From Limosilactobacillus pulli (GTDB lineage Bacteria; Bacillota; Bacilli; Lactobacillales; Lactobacillaceae): a stretch of 64,000 nt of DNA. Below, piece after piece: positions 8,943 through 18,265 of this stretch (the stretch's first letter is position 1; each line of letters starts with the position of its first letter). Position numbers and translations under genes: made by a program. The stretch covers positions 67,938-131,937 of the forward strand of contig NZ_CANCWQ010000002.1 of the NCBI RefSeq assembly GCF_947381555.1, written 5' to 3'. Under the pieces are notes generated by a model, which worked only from the letters and a program-made list of their open reading frames with translations, had not been told where the DNA came from and searched no databases.

Positions 8943-10196
8943 ATGAAACAAGAAAAGGAAAAAATCGTTTTAGCTTATTCTGGTGGTCTGGACACCTCAG
9001 TTGCCATTGCCTGGCTCAAGAACAAAGGCTATGACGTAATCGCATGCTGTATTGATGTAGGCGAAGGCAAGGACCTGGAAGCCATCAAGGCTAAAGGTAC
9101 CCAGGTTGGTGCCTACGCATCCGTTGTGATCGATGCCAAAGAAGACTTTGCAGAAAACTTTGTCCTGCCTGCTCTGCAAAGCAATGCCATGTACGAACAA
9201 GAATATCCCCTGGTTTCTGCTCTTTCCCGACCTCTGATTGTTCAAAAGCTCGTTGCCGTTGCCAAAGAATATGGTGCCACTGCCATTGCCCATGGCTGCA
9301 CTGGAAAGGGCAACGATCAGGTTCGTTTTGAAGCCGGCATTCATGCCCTGGCTCCTGATATGAAGATTGAAGATCCCATTCGTGACTGGCACTGGTCACG
9401 GGAAGAAGAAATTGATTATGCCAAGAAAAATGGCATTCCCGTTCCAATTACCATGGAAAGTCCCTACTCAATCGATGAAAACCTGTGGGGACGGGCCAAC
9501 GAATGTGGGATTCTTGAAGATCCATGGGCCAGCGCTCCTGAAGATGCCTACGATCGGACCAACCCAATTGAAAAAACGCCAGATACGCCTGAAATCATGG
9601 AAATTCAATTTGAGCACGGCAAGCCGATCGCCCTTAACGGTGAAGCCATGCCGCTGGCCGAACTGATCATGAAGCTCGATAAGATTGCTGGTAACCACGG
9701 AATTGGCCGAATCGATCATGTTGAAAATCGGCTGGTCGGCATCAAGTCGCGTGAAATCTACGAATGTCCAGCCGCCACGGTCCTCTTGAAGGCGCACAAG
9801 GATCTGGAAGATTTGACTCTGGAACGTGAGGCAGCCCACTTTAAGCCAGTCGTTGAACTAAAGATGGCCAACCTGATCTACAATGGTCTGTGGTACTCGC
9901 CATTGATGAAGGCCATTCAAGCATTCATTAAGGAAACACAAAAAGACGTTAACGGAACGGTCCGGGTCAAGCTGTTTAAAGGCAACGTTGTCTGTGAAGG
10001 TCGGAAGTCGCCTAATTCCTTGTATGACAAGAACCTGGCTACCTACACCTCAGCCGATGAATTTGATCAGGAAGCTGCCGGCGGCTTCATCAAGCTCTGG
10101 GAACTGCCTGACAAGGTCTATGCTCAAGTTCAGGCCAATGCTGCCAAGAACCAATCTGAATCTAGCGTAAAGGAGGAAACCATCAGTGCCGATTAA
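8943..10196 (+). CDS. argG: Argininosuccinate synthase
   Basis: Joins citrulline and aspartate, using ATP, to argininosuccinate in arginine synthesis. The 417 residues are close to the family length of about 400. The N-type ATP pyrophosphatase loop AYSGGLDTS lies at residues 11-19, and the protein shows the family segments HGCTGKGNDQVRFE and SPYSIDENLWGR. GGAGGAAG sits directly before the ATG. The gene overlaps argH by 11 bases; the argH ribosome site lies inside the argG C-terminus. The two genes form an operon ended by a hairpin after argH. No other arginine genes are next to it. Confidence 0.97.
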   Translation: MKQEKEKIVLAYSGGLDTSVAIAWLKNKGYDVIACCIDVGEGKDLEAIKAKGTQVGAYASVVIDAKEDFAENFVLPALQSNAMYEQEYPLVSALSRPLIVQKLVAVAKEYGATAIAHGCTGKGNDQVRFEAGIHALAPDMKIEDPIRDWHWSREEEIDYAKKNGIPVPITMESPYSIDENLWGRANECGILEDPWASAPEDAYDRTNPIEKTPDTPEIMEIQFEHGKPIALNGEAMPLAELIMKLDKIAGNHGIGRIDHVENRLVGIKSREIYECPAATVLLKAHKDLEDLTLEREAAHFKPVVELKMANLIYNGLWYSPLMKAIQAFIKETQKDVNGTVRVKLFKGNVVCEGRKSPNSLYDKNLATYTSADEFDQEAAGGFIKLWELPDKVYAQVQANAAKNQSESSVKEETISAD

Positions 10197-11568
10197 GCGG
10201 ATGTGGGGTGGTCGGTTTGAAGAATCCGGTTCCGATCTGGTAAATAAGTTTGGAGCCTCGATCGAATTCGACCAGGAAATGGCCCAAGAAGATATTCAAG
10301 GATCATTGGCCCATGTCAAGATGCTTAAGGCAACCAAGATCCTTGATGCAGTGGATGCCGATGCAATTATCAAGGGACTGGAAACACTTGATAAAAAGCT
10401 GAAGCAGGGCCAGCTGTCCTTTAATATTGAAAATGAAGACATTCATATGAACATTGAGGCGCTCTTGACCGAAGAGATCGGTCCGGTTGCTGGCAAGCTG
10501 CATACCGGCCGTAGCCGAAACGATCAGGTCGCCACCGACTTACATCTATACGTCAAGGAACGACTACCCCAAGTAATCGTGGCTATCAAAAAACTGCAGC
10601 AGGTCTTAGTAGATAAGGCTAGTGCCAACGTTGAGACCATCATGCCTGGCTATACGCATATGCAGCATGCCCAGCCAATTTCTTATGGTCATTATTTAAT
10701 GGCTTATTTCCAGATGCTGCAGCGTGACGCTGAAAGATTTGAGTTCAACATGCAGCATACCGACGTCTCTCCGTTGGGCGCGGCGGCTTTGGCGGGAACG
10801 ACCTTTCCGATCGACCGTCAATTGAGTGCGAAGTACCTCGGTTTCTCAGATATCTATCACAACTCATTGGACGCGGTATCAGATCGTGATTTTGTCTTGG
10901 AATTTATCAGCAATGCCAGCATTTTGATGATGCACCTGTCGCGAATGTGTGAAGAGCTGATTTACTGGTGCAGCTACGAATTTGGCTATATCGAGCTTTC
11001 AGATGCCTATTCCACGGGTAGTTCAATCATGCCGCAAAAGAAAAATCCCGATACCGCTGAGCTGATTCGGGGTAAGACGGGTCGGGTCTATGGCGATCTG
11101 ATGGGACTTTTGACGACGATGAAGGGCCTGCCGCTAGCATACAATAAAGATATGCAAGAAGATAAGGAAGGCGTTTTTGATGCCGTCAAGACAATCATCC
11201 CCAGCCTAAAGATCATGGCTGGCATGGTTGAAACGCTTAAAGTTAACCAAGATAAAATGGAGCATGCCGTTCATAACGACTTTTCCAACGCTACCGAGCT
11301 GGCCGACTATCTGGCAAGCAAGGGGATGCCATTCAGACAAGCGCATGAGATCGTAGGCGAGTTGGTCTTAAAGGGACTAAAGACTGGCAAGAATCTCAGC
11401 GATATCAGTTTGGATGAATACCAAAAGATCAGTCCGCTGATTGATGAAGACGTCTATCATGTCCTGCAGCCAAAAGTTGCCGTTCAGCGTCGGAACTCAG
11501 CTGGCGGAACCGGTTTTTCCCAGGTTAAGGCTCAAATTGAGGCTGCCAAAAAGTTATTAGAAGATTAA
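10186..11568 (+). CDS. argH: Argininosuccinate lyase
   Basis: Splits argininosuccinate into arginine and fumarate, the last step of arginine synthesis. 460 residues, the normal length. The fumarase/aspartase superfamily signature GSSIMPQKKNPD lies near residues 278-289 and carries the catalytic Ser loop; HTGRSRNDQVATD near residue 105 is the argininosuccinate lyase segment. Translation starts with GTG at 10186, placed by AAAGGAGG 8 bases upstream, and overlaps the end of argG, so the two are probably translationally coupled. Confidence 0.97.
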   Translation: MPIKRMWGGRFEESGSDLVNKFGASIEFDQEMAQEDIQGSLAHVKMLKATKILDAVDADAIIKGLETLDKKLKQGQLSFNIENEDIHMNIEALLTEEIGPVAGKLHTGRSRNDQVATDLHLYVKERLPQVIVAIKKLQQVLVDKASANVETIMPGYTHMQHAQPISYGHYLMAYFQMLQRDAERFEFNMQHTDVSPLGAAALAGTTFPIDRQLSAKYLGFSDIYHNSLDAVSDRDFVLEFISNASILMMHLSRMCEELIYWCSYEFGYIELSDAYSTGSSIMPQKKNPDTAELIRGKTGRVYGDLMGLLTTMKGLPLAYNKDMQEDKEGVFDAVKTIIPSLKIMAGMVETLKVNQDKMEHAVHNDFSNATELADYLASKGMPFRQAHEIVGELVLKGLKTGKNLSDISLDEYQKISPLIDEDVYHVLQPKVAVQRRNSAGGTGFSQVKAQIEAAKKLLED

Positions 11569-11572
11569 AATT

Positions 11573-11615
11573 AAAATTCCAGTAAGGCTGGTTATAACCT
11601 TACTGGAATTTTTTT
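11573..11615 (+). terminator. Terminator of the argGH operon
   Basis: Perfect 14-bp stem AAATTCCAGTAAGG / CCTTACTGGAATTT with a 10-base loop, followed by T-rich sequence, starting 5 bases after the argH stop. Confidence 0.9.
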
Positions 11616-11761
11616 ATGTTATTTGATTAAATCAATGCGACACTAGCTGCTTTTAAGGTCTTAATGCGACATCAATCGCATCTTTGTTGATTGATTTTAA
11701 ATGCATAATACGATTCGATATAATTATGTAGTTAATTTTGGAAACGTTAGGAAGAATAAAA

Positions 11762-14677
11762 TTGAAGCTTAAGAAGTTAACCATAAACTGGTTCAGCATG
11801 CTTTGGCTGACCGTCCTCTTGATTGTGACGGTCGCGGTCTGTACTACCGCTCGCCAAATGCTTTCCCATGCTGCTGGCCAGTCCTTTTTGTTTTTATGGA
11901 TGATTAAAAATACCGCTGCTTTAAGCGTTGTGGTTTTGCCAATGATGCTGGGCGCAATTGAGTTAAGGACCTCTCATCGCCAAACCACTGCAATCTTACT
12001 TGGGACTGTTGGGCTAATCTTATTTGGCATTGCCAATCATTTGAGTCAGCCGGCCATTTTGGAAAGCGTGCCTTCCGCTGAGCGCTACGTCGTTCAAAAT
12101 ATTTTTGTAACTTGGCTGGCATATCTGGCATTGATGCTTTTTGACCCTTGGCTTAAAAAATGGCTGCATCGTTTCAAACTACCATGGCGCCGCCGTTTTT
12201 TGATTATTTTAACGCTGACGCTCTGGCTGCTCAATCTTAATCACGCAGCCGGCGTTTTAGGTTTTGCTGGTGGCAACAGTTTTTTATGGTTTATCTATTT
12301 ATTTGCCTTGGGTGACTGGCTGAATAACGACCTGCCTTTACAAAAATCGATCCGAATCGGTTGGCTGCTGGCTTTTAATCTATTGATTTTTTTGACGACG
12401 TGTCTGACGGCTTGGTTTAAGATCAATCAGCTGACGTATAATCCGCATGATGGACTGGTCTTGACTACGCACTATCAAGTCGCCATCAACGCCTTTCAAA
12501 ACAACTATTTATTAATGGCTATTCTGATCGTTTTAACACTGGTCAAGCTGCTAAATTCACGCTCAGCAAGCGGCTTTTACGGTATTTTAGGCGGCTTGGT
12601 GCTGAATCTATTGGCTGTCCCCAAGCTGCTGGTGCCGTTTCTAAAGTATCAACCGGACTGGCATTTGATCGTCGCCATTTTGATTGTCTGGATAAGCACT
12701 TGGCTGCTGGCAATCTTGCTTAATCAATGGGCCACGCGCTTTGACTGGCGAATCAGGATCAATCTGACCACGATGCTAAATGGTTTGAAAATCGCCCTGT
12801 TCAGATACTGGCCACTGCTTTTGACCACCAGCATCATCTGGGGGATGACGATTTGGTCATTTGGCTATCTTTGGAACTGGCAGCTTAACATGGTGCAGTG
12901 GATCATCATGGATCACCATGCCATCGTCTGGGCCAACGTCTTGATTATGATGGCACTGGCTGGAATTTTAATGGCGCTTACCAATCGCTGGTGGATCAGC
13001 AGTACTTTGACAATCATCATCTATGGCGGCTGGCTGATTGCCTCGATTCTTAAGATTCAAGCCCGTGAAGAACCGATTCTGCCAACGGATTTGGCAACGA
13101 TTACCGCTCCCAAAGAAATGCTGGGAATGGTCGATCCAACGATTCTGATTGCAGCTGGTGTTTTTGTCATCGTACTTTTAGGCTTTGCCATCGTTATCGA
13201 AATACGGTATGGCCAAAAGTGCCGCTTTAGGATTCAATGGCGTTATTTAATCGGTGCCCTTTCTCTTCTTTATCTAAGCGGCTTTGCCTTGATCAATCAT
13301 ACCAACTCGCCAACCTATCGCTGGGCCGAAAAAGTCGATGATACACCATATTTTTACGCTCAACTGCGTGGTGCCAAGGTCAACGGCACACTGCTGCAGT
13401 TTGCCAATAACGTTGATGTTCGAGTAATGGATAAGCCTAAAGGATATTCCAAGGCCCGTATGGAAAAAATCGGTCAGATCTATCTGCAGCAAGCAAAAAA
13501 AATCAATCGACATCGAACCCATGCTACTGTCGGCAACCAGCGGCTCGTCTTTATTTTAAGCGAAAGCTTTGCCGATCCAAGACGTGTACCTAATCTAAAG
13601 GTCAGTGGTAATCCGGTGCCATATCTGGATCAGCTTAAATCGCATACGACCAGTGGCTTGATGCTCAGTACTGGCTATGGTGGTGGGACGGCCAATATGG
13701 AATATCAAGCACTAACCGGACTTTCTATCGTCAACTTCTCACCAACCATGCCAACGCCTTATTCACAGCTGGTACCATATCAAAAACATGCTGTTGCCAT
13801 TAATCAGCTGTTCTCATACAGTGATGGGATTCATCCGTTTACCGCCAATCTATACAGTCGCGTAAAAGTCTATCGCAAATTCGGCTTCAACCGTTTCTAT
13901 CATCTTGATGGTGGCAGCCGCCTTTCCTATACTCACAAGATCGACAACAGTCCGCGTATTGATGACTGGTCAGCCTATCAGCAGGTCTTGTTGAACCTGA
14001 AAAACCATCATGGCAATCAGTTCATTCAGCTGGCTACCATGCAAAACCACATGCCTTATAACAATTTCTATCATCACAACAACTATAAGGTCAGTGGAAC
14101 GGCCTATCGAACTCCTCAGGCTCAGCAGCAGATTGAGACCTACACGCAGGGCATCCACTATACTGACGAGGCACTCAAAAAATTCATCAGCCGTTTAGAT
14201 CAAAGCAGCCAGCCGACCACCGTTGTCTGGTATGGTGATCATCTACCAGGCATCTACAACGGTGTTTCAATGGCTGAACACGGTCTGGTAATGCATGAGA
14301 CCGACTATTTCATTTACAGCAATCCGGCTGCTCAGCGAATCAACCGCGGTCATGTTGACAAAACCAAGATCGTCAGTCCCAATGAGTTTATTCCGATGGC
14401 CATGGCGCAGATGGATTTGAAGGTTTCGCCATACTACGCGCTTTTGACTCAGGTTCATGAAAAACTGCCGGCAATCACGCTTGATACCAGCATTCACAGC
14501 CACAGCAATCGCCCACACAGTACTGCCGTCGAATATGTTGATCAAGATGGCCTAAAGACATCGCTTTCCTTAAAACAGATGCGGCTGTTCAACGACTATC
14601 GCATGGTTCAATACGATCTGACGGCTGGCCATCACTACCTGCTGCATGACTGGTTCATACTCAAGGTCCCACACTAA
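11762..14677 (+). CDS. LtaS-type membrane sulfatase (LTA synthase family)
   Basis: Large polytopic protein of the lipoteichoic acid synthase/phosphoglycerol transferase superfamily, which moves glycerol-phosphate units onto lipid or glycan carriers outside the membrane. About 12-14 hydrophobic segments fill residues 1-510, and an alkaline-phosphatase-fold sulfatase domain covers about 590-900: SESFAD (about 598, metal ligand Glu), GGGTANMEYQALTG (about 640, nucleophile Thr) and YGDHLPG (about 823, Asp-His ligands). At 971 residues it is much longer than classical LtaS (about 640), with a doubled membrane part. The TTG at 11762 is chosen because AGGAAG lies 7 bases upstream; a TTG at 11738 is the longer alternative. 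The substrate cannot be told from sequence. Confidence 0.8.
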   Translation: MKLKKLTINWFSMLWLTVLLIVTVAVCTTARQMLSHAAGQSFLFLWMIKNTAALSVVVLPMMLGAIELRTSHRQTTAILLGTVGLILFGIANHLSQPAILESVPSAERYVVQNIFVTWLAYLALMLFDPWLKKWLHRFKLPWRRRFLIILTLTLWLLNLNHAAGVLGFAGGNSFLWFIYLFALGDWLNNDLPLQKSIRIGWLLAFNLLIFLTTCLTAWFKINQLTYNPHDGLVLTTHYQVAINAFQNNYLLMAILIVLTLVKLLNSRSASGFYGILGGLVLNLLAVPKLLVPFLKYQPDWHLIVAILIVWISTWLLAILLNQWATRFDWRIRINLTTMLNGLKIALFRYWPLLLTTSIIWGMTIWSFGYLWNWQLNMVQWIIMDHHAIVWANVLIMMALAGILMALTNRWWISSTLTIIIYGGWLIASILKIQAREEPILPTDLATITAPKEMLGMVDPTILIAAGVFVIVLLGFAIVIEIRYGQKCRFRIQWRYLIGALSLLYLSGFALINHTNSPTYRWAEKVDDTPYFYAQLRGAKVNGTLLQFANNVDVRVMDKPKGYSKARMEKIGQIYLQQAKKINRHRTHATVGNQRLVFILSESFADPRRVPNLKVSGNPVPYLDQLKSHTTSGLMLSTGYGGGTANMEYQALTGLSIVNFSPTMPTPYSQLVPYQKHAVAINQLFSYSDGIHPFTANLYSRVKVYRKFGFNRFYHLDGGSRLSYTHKIDNSPRIDDWSAYQQVLLNLKNHHGNQFIQLATMQNHMPYNNFYHHNNYKVSGTAYRTPQAQQQIETYTQGIHYTDEALKKFISRLDQSSQPTTVVWYGDHLPGIYNGVSMAEHGLVMHETDYFIYSNPAAQRINRGHVDKTKIVSPNEFIPMAMAQMDLKVSPYYALLTQVHEKLPAITLDTSIHSHSNRPHSTAVEYVDQDGLKTSLSLKQMRLFNDYRMVQYDLTAGHHYLLHDWFILKVPH

Positions 14678-14682
14678 CTAAA

Positions 14683-14711
14683 AAAGAGGCTGGGAATTAA
14701 CTCAACCTCTT
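14683..14711 (+). terminator. Hairpin after the LtaS-like gene (repeat copy A)
   Basis: AAGAGGCTGGG and CTCAACCTCTT pair with one mismatch and a G-T pair. The hairpin begins 6 bases after the stop and is the first half of an intergenic repeat also found at 23566-23645. Confidence 0.6.
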
Positions 14712-14765
14712 AACTATTTTATGGATAATAATGCCTCAGCGCAGTAGCTGGCTGGGTCGAAGACA
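14683..14765. repeat. Dispersed intergenic repeat, copy A
   Basis: A hairpin with the core AAGAGGCTGGG is followed by GGATAATAATGCCTCAGC and AGTAGCTGG. The same order, with about 70 percent identity over the 40 bases after the hairpin, occurs as copy B at 23566-23645. Both copies lie just beyond the 3' end of a gene. Confidence 0.5.
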
Positions 14766-14766
14766 A

Positions 14767-14806
14767 ACTCCGAAAATCGGTCGCAAGCTGATTTTCGGAG
14801 TTTTTT
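14767..14806. terminator. Second terminator between the LtaS-like gene and the Rrf2 gene
   Basis: ACTCCGAAAATC / GATTTTCGGAGT, a perfect 12-bp stem followed by T6 on the plus strand. It lies between convergent genes and probably stops transcription from both sides. Confidence 0.8.
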
Positions 14807-14817
14807 CTCACTCTCTT

Positions 14818-15240
14818 TTAGCTAATCCGATCAGCCACGCCATTAACAATCGTCTGCAGCGTAATTTGTCTCATCTCAGCTTCAGCAGCTTTTTGTACCT
14901 GATCATAGACTTGTCCGAGGACTGGCTGAATGTTTTTGCCAACTGGACACTGCTGGTTGGTCTGTTCATCAATATGCAGTAAATGTTGGTTCTCCTCAAC
15001 AGCAGCATAGACATCTAGCAGCGTTACCTCATTAGCTGATCGACTCAGCTGTGGTGCCGGAGCATCTGATTTTGACTTAAGAATGCCAGCTTTGACCATT
15101 TTGGCAATCAGGCTGCGAATCAAGCTGGGATTTGCGTCCACGCTGGCAGCCAGATCCTGACTACTGATTTTTTGACCATGGTAAATCTCTAGATAAACCA
15201 AAATATGTACGGCATCACTTAATCGATGGGAATACTTCAT
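14818..15240 (-). CDS. Rrf2 family transcriptional regulator
   Basis: Winged-helix regulator of the Rrf2 family. The ATG at 15240 (MKYSHRLSDAVHILVYLEI) gives 140 residues and has AGAGGTG upstream; it starts 13 bases after the rlmH stop, so the two genes are probably co-transcribed. The recognition helix region is SSQDLAASVDANPSLIRSLI (about residues 26-45). Only one cysteine (QQCPVG, about residue 100) is present, so the three-Cys iron-sulphur site of IscR/NsrR is absent; it resembles the single-Cys or Cys-poor YwnA-like branch. Its target is not visible here. Confidence 0.85.
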   Translation of the reverse strand: MKYSHRLSDAVHILVYLEIYHGQKISSQDLAASVDANPSLIRSLIAKMVKAGILKSKSDAPAPQLSRSANEVTLLDVYAAVEENQHLLHIDEQTNQQCPVGKNIQPVLGQVYDQVQKAAEAEMRQITLQTIVNGVADRIS

Positions 15241-15253
15241 AATATGCGCACCT

Positions 15254-15733
15254 CTATTTATGATAAGGCAGACCATTGATAATCGTAAATGCACGATAGA
15301 TCTGTTCGGTCAAAACCAGCCGCATCAGCTGGTGAGGCAGCGTAAACCGACCAAATGAGATCTGTTCATCAGCTCGTTTTAAGACTGCTGGGCTCAGTCC
15401 CAGTGACCCGCCGATCACGAAGGTAATGTCGCTGTGACCATAAGTTGCCAGTTGATTAAGCGTCTTAGCAAATTCTTCTGAACTACGCTCCTTGCCATTG
15501 ATTGCCAGGGCAAAAACATACTCACGGTCTTTGATCTTGCTTAGAATTCGCTCACCTTCTTTGGCCATGACCTCATCCATCTCAGCCTGACTTAATGACT
15601 CGGGTGCTTTTTCATCTGGTACCTCGACAATTTCAAACTTGCAGTATCTCCCCAAACGCTTGGCATATTCGGCAATTCCAGCCTTAAAGTATTTTTCCTT
15701 CAACTTGCCAACACCAATTATCTTAATGTTCAT
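15254..15733 (-). CDS. rlmH: 23S rRNA (pseudouridine1915-N3)-methyltransferase RlmH
   Basis: SPOUT methyltransferase that modifies pseudouridine 1915 of 23S rRNA in helix 69 on assembled ribosomes. 159 residues, the normal length. The SAM-binding knot shows FVIGGSLGLSP (about residues 103-113), and the protein ends in NGLPYHK, the conserved C-terminus that enters the active site. Its position next to htrA is the ancestral arrangement near the origin in many Firmicutes. A DnaA-box-rich spacer lies upstream. Confidence 0.96.
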   Translation of the reverse strand: MNIKIIGVGKLKEKYFKAGIAEYAKRLGRYCKFEIVEVPDEKAPESLSQAEMDEVMAKEGERILSKIKDREYVFALAINGKERSSEEFAKTLNQLATYGHSDITFVIGGSLGLSPAVLKRADEQISFGRFTLPHQLMRLVLTEQIYRAFTIINGLPYHK

Positions 15734-16070
15734 TTAAAACTCCTTTACTACGATCGTTCGGTAATTCTATTAATTCGTCTCCCAATTAACCACGGCAGGT
15801 TATCCACAGCTCAAAACCAAAACAGCCGTTTGTATCCAGCCACTAAATCCATTGATATAACAATGTTTTTTAAACTTCAATAAATATGATAAAGGGTTTT
15901 CCACAATTCTGCAATCTTTACTTGTGGATAACTAAAAGTATTGATTTTACAAGCTTCTGATCTAACTTTAGCTTACCGATTCTTTTACACGCAACGTGGT
16001 GTTAAAAAATAGGCTGATTTAGTTTTCCACTGTTTTTGGAACATTTATCCACAGAAATTGTGGATAATTC
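15734..16070. other. Spacer with four perfect DnaA boxes
   Basis: No gene is seen. The consensus DnaA box TTATCCACA occurs at 15800-15808 and 16045-16053 (plus) and at 15923-15931 and 16059-16067 (minus), with a one-mismatch box TTTTCCACA at 15897-15905. The last two perfect boxes face each other across 5 bases. A 9-mer would be expected less than once on both strands of 64 kb, so the cluster is not chance. The region also contains whatever promoter drives rlmH, which I could not place. Confidence 0.75.
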
Positions 16071-16079
16071 GTCAAATAA

Positions 16080-16123
16080 AAAACGTGATCTTAACAATCA
16101 ATTAATCATTAAGAACACGTTTT
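16080..16123 (-). terminator. Terminator of htrA and the walRK operon
   Basis: AAAACGTGATCTTAA / TTAAGAACACGTTTT, 15-base arms with a single mismatch and a 14-base loop, 4 bases beyond the htrA stop and just before the inverted DnaA-box pair. Confidence 0.8.
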
Positions 16124-16127
16124 AAGG

Positions 16128-17375
16128 TTATTGATTATCCGATGAACTGCTGCTGTCAGCACTAGCAGCCTGCGTCAGCTTAACCGATACCGTCTGCTGC
16201 TTGCCTTGGCGATACAACGTCAACTTGATCGTATCGCCAACCTTATATTTGTACAGCTGAGTCTTCAGATCACCACCATCATTAACCTTTTTATTGTTGA
16301 TCTTGGTAATCACATCGTATTTTTGAATTCCCGCCTGGTCTGCTGCCGAACCACTTTGGGTCTTCATGACTACGACCCCTTTGGTAATGCTCTTTGGCAG
16401 CTTGAGGACGTTTTGCTGATCATCACCGTCAACATTGCTTAAGTCAAGCATTTCAATTCCCAAGGATGGCCGGGTGATCTTACCATTGGCAACCAACTGA
16501 TTGATCACTCTGACGACCTCGTTGCTTGGAATCGAAAAGCCCATCCCTTCAACACTGGTCCCTTGGTTATCACTGGCCAGCTTCATCGAATTGATACCGA
16601 TAACCTGACCTGCCATGTTGACCAGCGGACCACCAGAATTACCAGCATTAATGGCCGCATCAGTCTGAATGACCGTCGTATTGGTGCCGGAATTGCTTGA
16701 ACTGGCACTGATCGTCCGCTTAGGTGCAGAAATAATCCCCTTGGTAACCGTATTAGCATATTCACTGCCCATTGGCGAACCGATTGCCAAAACATCTTGA
16801 CCAGCCTTGATCGAGTTGGAATTACCGAACTTGGCAACCGTCGTCACGTTGGCAGAGCTGATCTTTAAGACGGCCAAATCAGTCGTTGCGTCGGTACCAA
16901 CCAGTTCAGCCTGGACTTTCTTGCCGTTGCTCATGATTACCTGCAGCGCGCTGGCTCCAGAAACCACATGATTGTTGGTAACGATATAGGCAGTATTGCC
17001 TGACTTCTTGTAGATTACCCCTGAGCCCTCACTTGCCGTCTGCAGCGAACTGGAATTGGAGCTTGATGAATCTGAATCCGCACCAAATATCGACAAAATA
17101 TCATTGTCATCAGAGGAGCTGGTCTGCTTATTGATGACGCTGACCACGGCCCCTTTGACCACGTTATAGGCCTCAGTTGACTGATTGCTCTTAGTATCCT
17201 CATTTTTATTGATCTTAGTGCCCCCGGATTTGTTTGATCCAGATGGCACTTTGGTAGCTTCGTTTTGCTGATGAGTGACGATTGCATTACCCACGCCATA
17301 TGATACGCCACCACCAATCAGGCCCGCTAAAAGTCCTACCCCTGCAACTTTGACGATTAACCGCTTGCCTGCCAT
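16128..17375 (-). CDS. htrA: HtrA/DegP-like surface serine protease
   Basis: Membrane-anchored quality-control protease acting on the outer face of the cell membrane. 415 residues: a signal-anchor helix at about 6-30, a Ser/Lys/Asn-rich linker with a second Ser-rich stretch near 103-110, a trypsin-like domain with the triad His136 (TNNHVVSG), Asp166 (TTDLAVL) and Ser248 (GNSGGPLV), and one PDZ domain from about residue 290 to 400. AAAGGAAG precedes the ATG. It is the last gene of the walR-walK-yycH-yycI-walJ-htrA series; the 63-base gap after walJ may hold its own promoter. A Ser-rich, Asp-containing tail ends the protein. Confidence 0.95.
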   Translation of the reverse strand: MAGKRLIVKVAGVGLLAGLIGGGVSYGVGNAIVTHQQNEATKVPSGSNKSGGTKINKNEDTKSNQSTEAYNVVKGAVVSVINKQTSSSDDNDILSIFGADSDSSSSNSSSLQTASEGSGVIYKKSGNTAYIVTNNHVVSGASALQVIMSNGKKVQAELVGTDATTDLAVLKISSANVTTVAKFGNSNSIKAGQDVLAIGSPMGSEYANTVTKGIISAPKRTISASSSNSGTNTTVIQTDAAINAGNSGGPLVNMAGQVIGINSMKLASDNQGTSVEGMGFSIPSNEVVRVINQLVANGKITRPSLGIEMLDLSNVDGDDQQNVLKLPKSITKGVVVMKTQSGSAADQAGIQKYDVITKINNKKVNDGGDLKTQLYKYKVGDTIKLTLYRQGKQQTVSVKLTQAASADSSSSSDNQ

Positions 17376-17438
17376 AATCTAATACTTCCTTTGTTTTTTT
17401 TCAGTATAACAAAAAAGTATGAATATTAGTTGAAATAT

Positions 17439-18248
17439 TTACAAAGCCAACAGTTCACTTGGCTGGTCAGGCTCGGCATCCTTTAAGTCAAAGTTCTGAT
17501 CCACACCCAGATCATGCTGCTCTAAAATCGTGGCAACCGTTAGATGAGCCAACGAGCGGATATTGTTGTGCTGACTACGGTGTCCTAAAAAGACTCGCTT
17601 GGTATGGTTGCCGATCACATCCAATAAGGCTTCGGCACTCTCTTCATTAGAAAGGTGTCCCTCGTCGCTTAGGATGCGCTGTTTAAGCGGCCAAGAATAA
17701 GGACCCATTCTAAGCATTTCCGTATCATGGTTGCATTCCATCAAATAGGCGTCAGCATTTTCAATCGTCTTAGCTACACGCTGTGAGACGTATCCCGTAT
17801 CCGTCAAAATACAAAAGGCCTGGTTGTCATGATGCAGCTGGTAAAATTGCGGGTAGGCCGCATCATGTGAAACGGCAAAGCTTTCTACCTCCAGATCACC
17901 AAAATCCTTAATCTTGCCTGGCTCAATAATATTTTTTTGTGCTAAGGGAATCTCGCCTACTTTTTTGGCCATCGCTTTCCACGTTTTGGCGTTGGCATAA
18001 ACATCCATGCCATAGCGCCGTGCCAGTACGCCGACACCCTGCACATGGTCGCTGTGCTCATGCGTTACAAACAGGGCCTCAACGTCTTTAAGCGAGCGGC
18101 CAATCGCCTGCATTCTTTCTTCCAGGCGCTTACCACTGAGCCCAGCATCAATCAAAATCCGATGATGAGCGGTCTCTAGATAAGTGGCGTTGCCTGAGCT
18201 GCCACTGGCTAAAATGCTGTAGTACAGATTGTCATCCGAGTTTGTCAC
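17439..18248 (-). CDS. walJ: WalJ/YycJ metallo-beta-lactamase-fold hydrolase
   Basis: Cytoplasmic metallo-hydrolase of the YycJ family, carried in the walRK operon of most Firmicutes and linked to coordination of cell wall synthesis with division and to DNA maintenance. 269 residues. The metal-binding motif THEHSDH lies at residues 62-68, with further ligands in AVSHDAAY and LMECNHD, and LGHRSQHNN near the C-terminus. It starts 17 bases after the yycI stop. The family is clear; its molecular substrate is not established by the sequence. Confidence 0.93.
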   Translation of the reverse strand: MTNSDDNLYYSILASGSSGNATYLETAHHRILIDAGLSGKRLEERMQAIGRSLKDVEALFVTHEHSDHVQGVGVLARRYGMDVYANAKTWKAMAKKVGEIPLAQKNIIEPGKIKDFGDLEVESFAVSHDAAYPQFYQLHHDNQAFCILTDTGYVSQRVAKTIENADAYLMECNHDTEMLRMGPYSWPLKQRILSDEGHLSNEESAEALLDVIGNHTKRVFLGHRSQHNNIRSLAHLTVATILEQHDLGVDQNFDLKDAEPDQPSELLAL

Positions 18249-18265
18249 TTGTTATCCTTCTTTGC

